From: Candidatus Thiocaldithrix dubininis
Lineage (GTDB): Bacteria > Pseudomonadota > Gammaproteobacteria > Thiotrichales > Thiotrichaceae
Direction of reading: 5' to 3'
Assembly: GCA_029972135.1 (NCBI GenBank)
Contig: CP124755.1
Span: 3,128,001-3,192,000 of the forward strand
Length of the DNA: 64,000 nucleotides
The notes beneath the pieces are model-generated. The model searched no databases. It saw only the letters and a program-made list of their open reading frames with translations, and had not been told where the DNA came from. The position numbers and the translations under genes were made by a program. Shown in pieces: positions 1 to 8,200 of this stretch. Numbering within the stretch: the stretch's first letter is position 1; each line of letters starts with the position of its first letter.

Positions 1-450
1 ACCGGCTGGTTCTATGGCTTCAAGCTGCATCTCGTGGTGAATGATCAAGGTGGTATCGTGTCCTTTGCCTTAAGTGCGGGTAATGTCGATGATCGCCAAC
101 CCGTTCCCACCCTGATGAAATCCGTGGTTGGCAAAGTCTTTGGGGATGCAGGCTATCTCTCTCAGGCATTGGCTCAACAACTCGCTCAGCAAGGCATTGA
201 ATGGATTACCTCGTTACGGAAAAATATGAAACAGGTCGTGCGTTCTACTTTCGATCAATTGCTCTTGCGTAAGCGTTTTATCATCGAAACCATTAACGAT
301 CAGTTGAAAAATCAATCGCAAATTGAGCATTCTCGCCATCGTTCACTGCCTCATTATGTCGCTCATGTCATCGCCGGGCTTATTGCGTATTCCTATCAAG
401 CGAAGAAACCCTCATTGAACTTAAATATCAATGCGTTAGCCATACTCTAA
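1..450 (+). CDS. IS982-family transposase, C-terminal part
   Basis: Partial gene: the reading frame is open from base 1 and stops at 448-450. It begins TGWFYGFKLHLVV, a typical sequence of the DDE catalytic domain. The second catalytic Asp is probably the one in VFGDAGYLS, and the Glu probably the one in RFIIETINDQLK near residue 97. It would cut and rejoin the ends of its own IS. The catalytic part present looks undamaged, but activity cannot be judged because the N-terminus is missing. The family call rests on recalled motif layout. Confidence 0.8.
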   Translation, partial: TGWFYGFKLHLVVNDQGGIVSFALSAGNVDDRQPVPTLMKSVVGKVFGDAGYLSQALAQQLAQQGIEWITSLRKNMKQVVRSTFDQLLLRKRFIIETINDQLKNQSQIEHSRHRSLPHYVAHVIAGLIAYSYQAKKPSLNLNINALAIL

Positions 451-476
451 TGCTATGCCTTACGTCGAACTCAGGT
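1..476 (+). mobile_element. IS982-family insertion sequence, right part
   Basis: The last part of a DDE transposase gene is followed by a 26-bp terminal segment that on the minus strand begins ACCTGAGTTCGACG, the type of terminal repeat I associate with IS982-like elements. The element ends at about 476, where the flanking metallo-beta-lactamase gene begins. The left end, the other terminal repeat and any target duplication lie outside the window, so the exact boundary is inferred from the junction. Confidence 0.75.
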
Positions 477-1085
477 TAAATTAAGTTCTTTGAGCAAAAC
501 AGATGCCTGAAAGTTACTAAAGTGCCCATAACGACCTGACACTCGTTTTTTTAACATAAACGGATATTCGCCTTCTTCTAACATTTGTAAGTCGTAATTG
601 CACTCCAACATTAAAGCATCAAGCTGTTGCAGTGTTTGCGTAATAATCGGTGTCATACTGCCTACATCCGTTAAGTGACCGATTTTGTGTTGACCATCCT
701 GAAACACAAACTGACACGGCTCACGCGCATCATGCGGCACGGGAAAAGGCTGAATAGTTAAATCGTGAATCGAAAAGGCATCATGCGTATTAATATAATG
801 TGTCTGCGCGAATTGCTTATCCCGCATGACATAATGTGTGCCTACCGTTAGATACACAGGAATATGATAACGGCGGGATAAACGACCAATACCCGCAGCA
901 TGATCGCTGTGCTCGTGAGTAACTAAAATAGCAGTAAGGGTTTCGGGGTGACAATTAAGACGTTGTAGCCGTCTCTCCGTTTCACCTAAAGAAAACCCGC
1001 AATCGACAAGAATGCGGGTTTTAGCCTGTTCAATTAAAGTAGCATTGCCTTTGCTACCACTGCCTAAGGAGGCAAATCGAATCAT
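471..1085 (-). CDS. MBL-fold metallohydrolase (YycJ/WalJ-like), 3' end cut by IS
   Basis: Predicted zinc-dependent hydrolase of the metallo-beta-lactamase fold, 204 residues. The metal motif THEHSDH is at residues 56-62, the N-terminus MIRFASLGSGSKGNATL is typical of the YycJ group, and HDAREPC and GHLTDVG follow. Family members are about 250-265 residues, so the last 50-60 residues are missing. The last Thr codon and the TGA stop are supplied by the terminal repeat of the adjoining IS. Its ATG overlaps the bamC stop by one base (TAATG), so it is the last gene of dapA-bamC. The catalytic core remains; whether the truncated protein folds is unknown. Confidence 0.85.
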   Translation of the reverse strand: MIRFASLGSGSKGNATLIEQAKTRILVDCGFSLGETERRLQRLNCHPETLTAILVTHEHSDHAAGIGRLSRRYHIPVYLTVGTHYVMRDKQFAQTHYINTHDAFSIHDLTIQPFPVPHDAREPCQFVFQDGQHKIGHLTDVGSMTPIITQTLQQLDALMLECNYDLQMLEEGEYPFMLKKRVSGRYGHFSNFQASVLLKELNLT

Positions 1086-2200
1086 TAACGCTCGAATTCA
1101 GATTTCAAACGGGTTAATAAGTTACGGGCGACATCGGGTTTCAATGGTGTGCCATCTGCATCACCAATAGTAATTAAACTACTGTTGCCCGCGTCGGCTA
1201 CTTGAATTTGATAACGTGCACCCACTTTGGCTATATCACGATCTGACTTAAAGACCCGTTTAAAGAAGCCTTGTTTCTCACGCCCACTTGGATCGCCTTG
1301 GAAGGTTGCAACATAAACACCTTGAGCACGTTGCTGATCTTCAATGCTCATGCCAATACGACCCAACATAACGCCCGTCCGAATCCACGTATCATTCGCA
1401 GCACCTGCCACTTGTAAAGCAGGTTGCCCGCCACCAACAGACACTAAGTTCGCAGTGACTGAGGTTTGTGCCGCTTCAGCAACAGGCGCAGCGCCACGAC
1501 TAGCCGCAGGATCGCCACCTTGCACAAAAATCATCAGGCGATTCAGCATTTCACCTTCTAACTGTGGTTTTGCAGGTTTATATTCCCACTTAACCCCACC
1601 AGTGGGGCTTACATGCTCTTCCGCACGTTCATGGCTTAGGAAAATATTCGTTACTTGAGCATTCGGACGCTCTAGACGAATCTTGAAACGGTCACGCGCC
1701 CCCGCATCGTATAAACCTTCAAAGGCTTTACCCAAGGTTTTACGCACGACATCCAATGGAATTTCAGCTTTGTTTTCCGCCCAATCCGTTTCCATGATAC
1801 CTACGCGTGGTTCATCACGTTTAATACCAATGCCCATGACTTGCCAGAATTCTTGCAACTTAGGCCAAACAGCGTCCGCTGGTGCAGCCACTTGTAAATA
1901 ACGCACATTGCCTTCACGTAAAATCTGCGCACCCGCATTGCTTGGCAATACAGCATTGCTTTTACTATTTGCCACGCCACTTTGTACCGCTGCGGCACTA
2001 ATTGCCCCACCCGGCAAGGTGGCATAAGTTGGATCGTAATCTGGTGAATTTAAACCGGGCGGAATTTCTAGCGTATTAATGCTGCGGCTATTTTTATAGT
2101 CAATCGTGTCGCCTGTACTTAAATCAAAGGCGGAACACGCGGTCAACACGCTAACCGTGCTACAAACCAAAATCGTTTTTGACAGATTGCAGATTTTCAT
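1085..2200 (-). CDS. bamC: Outer membrane assembly lipoprotein BamC
   Basis: BamC (NlpB) is a lipoprotein subunit of the BAM complex that folds and inserts outer-membrane beta-barrel proteins. The 371-residue product has a signal peptide with lipobox LTAC (Cys22), then the conserved segment with NTLEIPPGLNSPDYDPTY, which in the family contacts BamD. Two helix-grip domains follow, roughly residues 95-215 and 250-370. It lies 28 bp downstream of dapA, the classical arrangement in Gammaproteobacteria, and is translationally coupled to the truncated hydrolase gene after it. No defect is visible. Confidence 0.92.
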   Translation of the reverse strand: MKICNLSKTILVCSTVSVLTACSAFDLSTGDTIDYKNSRSINTLEIPPGLNSPDYDPTYATLPGGAISAAAVQSGVANSKSNAVLPSNAGAQILREGNVRYLQVAAPADAVWPKLQEFWQVMGIGIKRDEPRVGIMETDWAENKAEIPLDVVRKTLGKAFEGLYDAGARDRFKIRLERPNAQVTNIFLSHERAEEHVSPTGGVKWEYKPAKPQLEGEMLNRLMIFVQGGDPAASRGAAPVAEAAQTSVTANLVSVGGGQPALQVAGAANDTWIRTGVMLGRIGMSIEDQQRAQGVYVATFQGDPSGREKQGFFKRVFKSDRDIAKVGARYQIQVADAGNSSLITIGDADGTPLKPDVARNLLTRLKSEFER

Positions 2201-2228
2201 GAGTTATCACTGTGTATTCTGTTGTTAA

Positions 2229-3110
2229 TTAGCACTCAATACCCGCTTTACGCATCGCTGCCAAGATTTTTGGTTCTAGCGAAGCCGACATAGGCACAAG
2301 TGGTAAGCGTATGCCCTTTACATCCCCGTAGCCCATTTTGGCTAATGCCCATTTTACTGGCATTGGGTTAGGCTCAAGGAATAGATCTTTATGTAAACCC
2401 ACTAAAGTATCATTAATGCGGGTTGCCGTTTCGCGATCACCCGCTAACGCAGCCTTACACATTTCATGCATCGCTTTAGGCGCTACATTCGCGGTTACGG
2501 AAATATCACCTTGCCCACCCATTAAAATTAATTCCATCGCGGTAGCGTCGTCACCACTATATAGTTCAATTTTATCACCACAGCGCTCTAAGATTTCTTT
2601 GGCACGCGCTAAATTACCAGTGGCTTCTTTGATACCGACAATATTCGCAATAATGGCTAAACGTTCGACAGTTTCAGGTAACATATCGCAAGCCGTTCGA
2701 CCGGGTACATTATAAAGAATGTGGGGAATCGCAACGCTTTCAGCAATTTTCTTATAGTGTTGGTATAAACCTTCTTGCGTGGGTTTATTATAGTAGGGCG
2801 TTACCAATAAACAGGCATCTGCACCATCTTGTTTAGCGATTTCACTCATTTCAATCGCTTCTACCGTGCTATTCGAGCCTGTACCCGCAATCACAGGTAC
2901 GCGTTTATTAACTAATTGAACCACACGCTTCATGACATGGCGATGCTCATCATAAGACAGCGTTGCAGACTCGCCAGTAGTACCCACTGCCACAATAGCA
3001 TCAGTACCGTTGTTAAGATGAAAGTCGACTAATGCTTCCAATGCTGCTTCATCAATATCCCCAGATGCCGTCATTGGAGTAATGAGCGCTACCATACTGC
3101 CACGAAACAT
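2229..3110 (-). CDS. dapA: 4-hydroxy-tetrahydrodipicolinate synthase DapA
   Basis: Condenses pyruvate with aspartate semialdehyde in the diaminopimelate/lysine pathway; cytosolic TIM barrel. The start at 3110 is chosen because a strong GGAGGA site lies just upstream and the product (293 residues, MFRGSMVALITPM) then has family length. Catalytic residues fall at expected positions: Thr44/Thr45 in GTTGES, Tyr107, Tyr133 and Arg138 in YNVPGRT, and Schiff-base Lys161 in GIKEATGN. The reading frame continues upstream without adding conserved sequence. It leads the dapA-bamC-hydrolase operon and is divergent from bcp, with 88 bp between them. Confidence 0.95.
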   Translation of the reverse strand: MFRGSMVALITPMTASGDIDEAALEALVDFHLNNGTDAIVAVGTTGESATLSYDEHRHVMKRVVQLVNKRVPVIAGTGSNSTVEAIEMSEIAKQDGADACLLVTPYYNKPTQEGLYQHYKKIAESVAIPHILYNVPGRTACDMLPETVERLAIIANIVGIKEATGNLARAKEILERCGDKIELYSGDDATAMELILMGGQGDISVTANVAPKAMHEMCKAALAGDRETATRINDTLVGLHKDLFLEPNPMPVKWALAKMGYGDVKGIRLPLVPMSASLEPKILAAMRKAGIEC

Positions 3111-3198
3111 GGAATCCTCCAAAAAATGATTTGACAGCATACTACTTAGGCGGGTAAGGAAACACAAGCATTTCACTTTTAAGCCTAAAGGAATCCCC

Positions 3199-3669
3199 AT
3201 GACTGCACTTACAATCGGCCAATCTATCCCCCACTTTAGCCTACCTAGTACGACTGATCAGCCCTTTCAATTAAGTGATTATCTTGATCAACAAGCCTTA
3301 GTCATTTACTTCTATCCGAAAGACAACACACCGGGCTGTACCACAGAAGGTCAAGATTTTCGTAACTTATATCCACAATTTAAGGCGTTAAATGTGGAAA
3401 TCGTTGGCGTTTCACGCGATAGTGTCGTCTCTCATAGCAAATTTAAAACCAAATTAAACTTACCCTTTGCGCTGCTTAGCGATACTGATGAAACAATTTG
3501 TAAATTATTCGATGTTATAAAACTCAAAACCTTATACGGCAAAACGTCACTGGGTATTGAGCGCAGTACGTTTCTGATTGATAAACAGGGTATTTTACGC
3601 CAAGCATGGCGCAAAGTGGCGGTAAAAGATCACGCCCAAACCGTGCTTGAGGCAGCCCGCACGTTATAA
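3199..3669 (+). CDS. bcp: Thioredoxin-dependent thiol peroxidase (Bcp/PrxQ)
   Basis: Peroxiredoxin of the Bcp/PrxQ group that reduces hydroperoxides with reducing power from thioredoxin. The 156-residue protein has FYPKDNTPGCTTEG with peroxidatic Cys47, and the SDTDETICKLFDV segment typical of the group. The resolving Cys found five residues after the peroxidatic Cys in two-Cys members is replaced by Gln52, so this is a one-Cys-type Bcp by sequence, although Cys101 could take part. The ATG at 3199 has an AAGGA site upstream. The phoH-family gene follows 21 bp later on the same strand. Confidence 0.93.
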   Translation: MTALTIGQSIPHFSLPSTTDQPFQLSDYLDQQALVIYFYPKDNTPGCTTEGQDFRNLYPQFKALNVEIVGVSRDSVVSHSKFKTKLNLPFALLSDTDETICKLFDVIKLKTLYGKTSLGIERSTFLIDKQGILRQAWRKVAVKDHAQTVLEAARTL

Positions 3670-3690
3670 ATTTAAATACATAAGGTCATT

Positions 3691-5112
3691 ATGGCGGCAA
3701 TTCATACGCAACATTCTCATCCTAAACGTTTATTTGTATTAGATACCAATGTACTAATGCATGACCCCACAGCACTCTTTCGCTTTCAAGAACATGACAT
3801 TTTCTTACCGATGGTTGTGTTGGAGGAAATGGATCGTAGCAAGAAAGGGGTTTCTGAAGTCGCGCGTAATGTGCGTCAAGTCAGCCGCTTTTTAGATGAG
3901 CTGATTAATAAAGCGGGTGCAGATAAAATCCGCACAGGTATTCCCCTTGCCCAACATGGCTTAGGTATTGCTGACGCAGGTACAGCCACCGGAAATTTAT
4001 TTTTCCAAACGGAAGCAGGTTTACCGATTCCGGCTAATTTGCCCGGCAATACGCCTGATACCCAAATACTGGCCGTCGCCTTAGGGCTGCAAAACCAATA
4101 CCCAGACAAAGACGTTATTATTGTCTCGAAAGACATTAACTTACGCATCAAAGCCAGTATCGTCGGTTTACAAGCTGAAGATTATTACAATGACCAAGTA
4201 TTAGATGATTCAGACTTATTGCCTGTCGGTTTCCATGAATTGCCTGCCAATTTCTGGGATGAGCACAATAAAACGGTTGAGTCGTGGAAAGCCCAAGGGC
4301 ATACCTACTATCGCTTACAAGGGCCCATGACGCGTGAGTGGTTGCCGGGTAATTTTATTTACTTGCAAGGTGAGCAACCGTTTCAAGCAATTGTGCGTAG
4401 AAAAGAAAGCGCGGGTGCTATTGTTGAAACCCTTCGAGATTTTACCGAAACACGACATAGCGTCTGGGGCATCACTGCCCGTAATCGTGAACAAAATTTT
4501 GCGCTTAATTTGTTAATGGACCCTGATATTGATTTAGTCACTTTATTAGGTACAGCCGGTACGGGTAAAACGCTATTGACCTTGGCTGCCGCCTTAACAC
4601 AAACCTTAGATGAGCAACTCTATAAAGAAATCATAATGACGCGGGTTACCGTACCGGTTGGTGAAGATATTGGCTTTTTACCCGGCACAGAAGAAGAAAA
4701 GATGACGCCGTGGATGGGCGCATTGATGGATAACTTAGAAGTGCTAACCCAACCTACACAAGGTGGCAAATGGGCGCGTCAATCCACCGATGAGTTTTTA
4801 ATGAGTAAAATTAAGATCAAGTCGTTGAATTTTATGCGCGGTCGTACTTTCCTAAATCGCTTTATTATTATTGATGAAGCCCAAAACTTAACACCTAAAC
4901 AAATGAAAACCTTAATCACACGGGCAGGACCAGGCACAAAAGTAGTGTGTTTAGGCAATATTGCGCAAATTGATACCCCTTATTTAACCGAAACCTCTTC
5001 CGGTTTAACGTATGTGGTAGATCGTTTTAAGGGTTGGGAACATGCGGGGCACATTACCTTACAACGGGGTGAGCGCTCACGCCTAGCCGATTTTGCCTCC
5101 GATAACTTATAA
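3691..5112 (+). CDS. PIN domain plus PhoH ATPase (PhoH2/YlaK-like)
   Basis: Two-domain protein of 473 residues. An N-terminal PIN nuclease domain (about 12-155) shows acidic residues Asp18, Glu45/Glu46, Asp123 and Asp148. A PhoH P-loop ATPase (about 260-465) has Walker A GTAGTGKT at 287-294 and Walker B FIIIDEAQN with Asp395/Glu396. Family members of this fusion act on RNA with ATP-dependent unwinding and PIN cleavage; the substrate here is unknown. AAGG lies 5 bases before the ATG. Length and architecture are normal, and it is followed closely by a DedA gene. Confidence 0.9.
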   Translation: MAAIHTQHSHPKRLFVLDTNVLMHDPTALFRFQEHDIFLPMVVLEEMDRSKKGVSEVARNVRQVSRFLDELINKAGADKIRTGIPLAQHGLGIADAGTATGNLFFQTEAGLPIPANLPGNTPDTQILAVALGLQNQYPDKDVIIVSKDINLRIKASIVGLQAEDYYNDQVLDDSDLLPVGFHELPANFWDEHNKTVESWKAQGHTYYRLQGPMTREWLPGNFIYLQGEQPFQAIVRRKESAGAIVETLRDFTETRHSVWGITARNREQNFALNLLMDPDIDLVTLLGTAGTGKTLLTLAAALTQTLDEQLYKEIIMTRVTVPVGEDIGFLPGTEEEKMTPWMGALMDNLEVLTQPTQGGKWARQSTDEFLMSKIKIKSLNFMRGRTFLNRFIIIDEAQNLTPKQMKTLITRAGPGTKVVCLGNIAQIDTPYLTETSSGLTYVVDRFKGWEHAGHITLQRGERSRLADFASDNL

Positions 5113-5125
5113 CAAGGCGAATACT

Positions 5126-5731
5126 ATGCATGATTTGATTACAAGCTTACTGAATACGGTTAATGCTTGGGGTTACCCCGGCATTTTCATTTTAATGGCA
5201 ATGGAATCGACCGTACTACCTGTGCCTAGCGAACTGGTCTTAATTCCGGCAGGTTACTTGGCACATCAAGGCGAAATGAACTTCGGCATGATTGTGTTAA
5301 TGGCCACGCTGGGTAGTTGGTTTGGCGCTTCACTCAACTACGCGTTTGCTTATTGGGTAGGACGTCCTTTTATTGAAAAATACGGCAAATACTTCTTTAT
5401 CAAACCCGCAGCATTAGCTAAAACCGATAAGTTTTTTAATAAACACGGAGCAATTGCCACATTTACTGGGCGCTTAATCCCAGTAATTCGCCACTTAATT
5501 TCCATTCCAGCCGGTTTAACCCACATGAACTACGCCCAATTCAGTTTATATACCTGCTTGGGTGCAGGTTTATGGTCATTTATCCTCACTGCAATGGGCT
5601 ATTTCATTGGCGACAACAAAACACTGATTGAGCAAAACTTAGTATATGTCACCATTGGCGTGATTAGTTTTGTAGGGTTGTTATTGGCGCTATATTACTG
5701 GTGGCAAAAAAAGCAAGCCATTACTGAATAG
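5126..5731 (+). CDS. DedA family inner-membrane protein
   Basis: DedA/SNARE-associated family integral membrane protein (201 residues), a family linked to undecaprenyl-phosphate or phospholipid translocation and membrane homeostasis. It shows the motif ESTVLPVPSELVLIPAGYLA, a central segment with the conserved FTGRLIPVIRHLISIPAG, and 4-5 hydrophobic helices. The start at 5126 is chosen for its AAGG site and family N-terminus; an upstream in-frame start at 5093 would overlap phoH. Substrate cannot be told from sequence. Confidence 0.9.
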   Translation: MHDLITSLLNTVNAWGYPGIFILMAMESTVLPVPSELVLIPAGYLAHQGEMNFGMIVLMATLGSWFGASLNYAFAYWVGRPFIEKYGKYFFIKPAALAKTDKFFNKHGAIATFTGRLIPVIRHLISIPAGLTHMNYAQFSLYTCLGAGLWSFILTAMGYFIGDNKTLIEQNLVYVTIGVISFVGLLLALYYWWQKKQAITE

Positions 5732-5736
5732 AATCA

Positions 5737-5770
5737 CAAAAGGTTAGTAGCTTCAGCTCCTAACCTTTTG
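5737..5770. terminator. Bidirectional intrinsic terminator
   Basis: Perfect 11-bp inverted repeat, 5737-5747 against 5760-5770, around a 12-nt loop. The arms begin CAAAA and end TTTTG, so it can end transcription from both the DedA gene and the convergent gene at 5781-6221. Confidence 0.8.
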
Positions 5771-5780
5771 CAACCGCAAA

Positions 5781-6221
5781 TTAGGCGCGATGCATGGTTT
5801 TATGCCGTTTACCGTGCTTATGTTTTTTACCTTTCTTATGTTTTGCTTTGTGTTTGCCTTTGCCTTTAGCATGTTTTGCTTTTTTGCCTTTGGCTGATTT
5901 ACTCGCTTTATTGGACTTTGGCTTATCACTCGCTTTATCAGGCATTGAGCTTGCAGGTGCAGTTAGCACAACTGCGGGTTTCTCAGTAGTTGCTGATGGT
6001 GGTGCTAAAGTTGTGGTATTGGGATTAAGCGTAGTGGTAGTTGGGTTAGCGGTTGTGGGCACAGCACCACTGTCAATAACTGTTGTTGCAGGCATAGTCG
6101 ACGGTGCAACGCCATTGTTAATAACCGTCGCGCTAGGGGTAGATTCTGCTGCTACTGCTGCCAAACTAAGGCTTGCTAATACACCAATTAACAACCATCT
6201 ATTAAATAAATGACCTTCCAT
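5781..6221 (-). CDS. Small exported Thr/Pro-rich protein with Lys/His-rich tail
   Basis: Function not recognised. The 146-residue product has a signal peptide with a likely cut after AAVAA (about residue 25), then a repetitive Thr/Pro/Asn middle in which ATVI(D/N).G.VP recurs. Its last about 45 residues consist mostly of Lys, His, Gly and Ala. The tail is extremely basic and His-rich, so it could bind metal ions, nucleic acid or acidic polymers; this is inference only. An AAGGA site precedes the ATG. Lys-rich low-complexity composition is also seen in the lipoprotein at 40186-40479. Confidence 0.7.
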   Translation of the reverse strand: MEGHLFNRWLLIGVLASLSLAAVAAESTPSATVINNGVAPSTMPATTVIDSGAVPTTANPTTTTLNPNTTTLAPPSATTEKPAVVLTAPASSMPDKASDKPKSNKASKSAKGKKAKHAKGKGKHKAKHKKGKKHKHGKRHKTMHRA

Positions 6222-6308
6222 GACACATATTCCTTATTAATGGGTCTGAGCACTTGCTTCAAAGCAAGTTTAGCTCACTGCCGATGGAAGGTAGGAAATC
6301 TTATTTAT

Positions 6309-6325
6309 GGGGAGTAAAACTCCCC
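6309..6325 (-). terminator. Hairpin downstream of the TPR gene
   Basis: Perfect 7-bp stem (6309-6315 with 6319-6325) and a 3-nt loop, 17 bp after the stop of the TPR gene. The T-run is poor, so termination strength is uncertain. A second short palindrome lies at about 6251-6268. Confidence 0.5.
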
Positions 6326-6342
6326 TATATCCGTATTAGTGT

Positions 6343-7287
6343 TTAATACTGCGCAACACAGGCTTTTACACGAGCTTTATCATGATGCTTGTCAAAGAAA
6401 TCAATAAAACAATTGGCTTTTGCTTGACGCTTTGCAGGTAATTGCTGAATAACCGGTGGAATATCACGCCAATCCCATGAATACTCGGTATCAGGAGCTA
6501 AATTATGAATAGCCTTCAGTGCCTCTTGTTCGGTTTTATTATTCATTAACCATAGTAAGAAAGACATAATGGCATAACTTTCATCATTATTAGGCGCAAG
6601 TTTTTTGGCACGTTTTGCATAGTCCAAAGCTTGGGCTTTATTACCCGTCACTAATGAAACTTCTGCGGTATTACTTAGCGCACTTAATACAAGCTCAGCC
6701 ACATCAGATGATTTAGTATTTTTATAAAGTTTAGGAACTAATTTAAAATAGTCTAAAGCTTCTGTTTCATGTCCTAATTTCACCAATACATAGCCCTTGC
6801 TATCTAAGGTATCGGCCATCGTATAGTCAACATTACTGCAATAGCTCAGTGGATCGGATGCTAAAACTTTATTAAATGCGTTTAAAGCCAATTCATACTG
6901 TTGTGGTTTAATATATAACTTGCCCAGTGAATAATTAGCATAGATAGTTTGACAATGCGTTACATTTTTAGAACGTAAAAAGTGCTGCCATATTTTAATA
7001 GCTTGAGAATAAGACTCCTGCTCAACTAACTGATCTGTCTGTTTTAACACGGCATCAAATGTTGGCGAAACTACTGGTTTAGCTACCGGTTTTGTTGGCT
7101 TTTTAACAATCTTAGCCACCGAAGCAGGCTTAACTGGTGTAGAAGCTGGGTTAGTGGGTGGGTTAACAACCGTATTAGTACTAACTTGTTGTTGTGCCCA
7201 AAAAGCAGCGTGTACAGTAGGAACAGTTGCTAGCGTCAACACTATTGACAAACTTGTAAAAATTTTACTCACTATAGGATATGGCAT
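6343..7287 (-). CDS. Exported TPR-repeat protein
   Basis: Secreted or periplasmic tetratricopeptide-repeat protein (314 residues). A signal peptide ends near VHAAFWA. A Val/Lys/Pro-rich linker follows (roughly 35-75), then helical repeats such as YSQAIKIWQHFL, YELALNAFNKVLASDP and ALDYAKRAKKLAPN. TPR domains mediate protein binding; the partner is unknown. The start at 7287 is chosen because TAGG lies upstream, while the ATG at 7308 has no ribosome binding site. Its last about 50 residues hold three Cys. No operon partner is obvious. Confidence 0.75.
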   Translation of the reverse strand: MPYPIVSKIFTSLSIVLTLATVPTVHAAFWAQQQVSTNTVVNPPTNPASTPVKPASVAKIVKKPTKPVAKPVVSPTFDAVLKQTDQLVEQESYSQAIKIWQHFLRSKNVTHCQTIYANYSLGKLYIKPQQYELALNAFNKVLASDPLSYCSNVDYTMADTLDSKGYVLVKLGHETEALDYFKLVPKLYKNTKSSDVAELVLSALSNTAEVSLVTGNKAQALDYAKRAKKLAPNNDESYAIMSFLLWLMNNKTEQEALKAIHNLAPDTEYSWDWRDIPPVIQQLPAKRQAKANCFIDFFDKHHDKARVKACVAQY

Positions 7288-7359
7288 TAGAAACCTACAT
7301 ATTGTCATTATAAAAATTAAAAGCTTAATGCTTTTTAGGTAACATATCTATACGCATTA

Positions 7360-8067
7360 TTACTTAACTTGAAAAATACGTAGCGCATAAATCCGATCTG
7401 AAAGACTACTTAGCTTTACCAGTTCTTGCCGGGTATTTAACGGGTCAATCGCCCAATATTCATGCTCTTGCTTAGCGACCACTAACACCCAATGTTGCAC
7501 CATGCCGCCCAACATGACTTTGACAACAACGGGACGCTCAGCCTTTAACTCCTGATCCATACGCGTATAACTGGGATCAACCACCACCACATTGATTTTA
7601 TTTTGCGTTAACTCCGCAATTTTATTCCAGATCACATAACCATTTTCAGTGTAACCCTTTAATTCAAGCAACTTGCTATTAATAGTGGCGGGCGTATAAG
7701 AATAACCAAAGCGAGTTAAAGCAGAGGCAAGAGACGTAATAGTGCAGCCAACCGCACCAATGGTTTCTGTGGTATTACCAATCGGCGTTTCCTTCCAATA
7801 TTCATCACGTTGTAAATAATAGGGGTAACGCACCTTATCATTTAACACGACCCAGATAGGCAGAGCTGGATGTAAATATTTTCCTTCCGGAAATTTTATT
7901 TGTGGTTTATTAGCCGATATCACTTCGCCACCTTGCGAAGCAATGGCTTGTGGTGCTTTAAATTGTTGAAAAATTCTAATGCCAAATACCGTTAATAGAA
8001 ATAAAACGATCATCAAGCCCATAACGGCGCTGATTAGAGACAGGTTTTCTTTAACTAACTTCAGCAT
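7360..8067 (-). CDS. Membrane-anchored C39-like cysteine peptidase domain protein
   Basis: One N-terminal membrane helix (residues 11-33) is followed by a periplasmic papain-like domain of the peptidase C39-like group. The expected triad is present: Cys108 in GAVGCTITSLASAL, His192 in VQHWVLVV and Asp208 in AIDPL; Gln86 in LQRDEYW may be the oxyanion residue. Members cleave peptides or act as inactive peptide-binding modules. It has no transporter fusion, so it is not a bacteriocin exporter. The substrate is unknown. Confidence 0.75.
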   Translation of the reverse strand: MLKLVKENLSLISAVMGLMIVLFLLTVFGIRIFQQFKAPQAIASQGGEVISANKPQIKFPEGKYLHPALPIWVVLNDKVRYPYYLQRDEYWKETPIGNTTETIGAVGCTITSLASALTRFGYSYTPATINSKLLELKGYTENGYVIWNKIAELTQNKINVVVVDPSYTRMDQELKAERPVVVKVMLGGMVQHWVLVVAKQEHEYWAIDPLNTRQELVKLSSLSDRIYALRIFQVK

Positions 8068-8200
8068 AAAATCTATCTACTTTGTTCTTATACAAACAAG
8101 CATTTTGCATTTAACTAACCGCTTTTTTATACACTGTACTATAAGCAATGCTTTTGCAAAACACTGTTAATTATTTCGTAGATTTTGTGCAGGCGGTTAT

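Noticed and set aside
5093-5125. Upstream start of the DedA protein
   Set aside because: It would add 11 non-conserved residues overlapping phoH, while ATG 5126 has its own AAGG site.
5794-6213. Plus-strand frame of 139 codons with hydrophobic start
   Set aside because: It is the complement of the Lys/His-rich gene (Lys codons read as Leu/Phe) and has no ribosome binding site.
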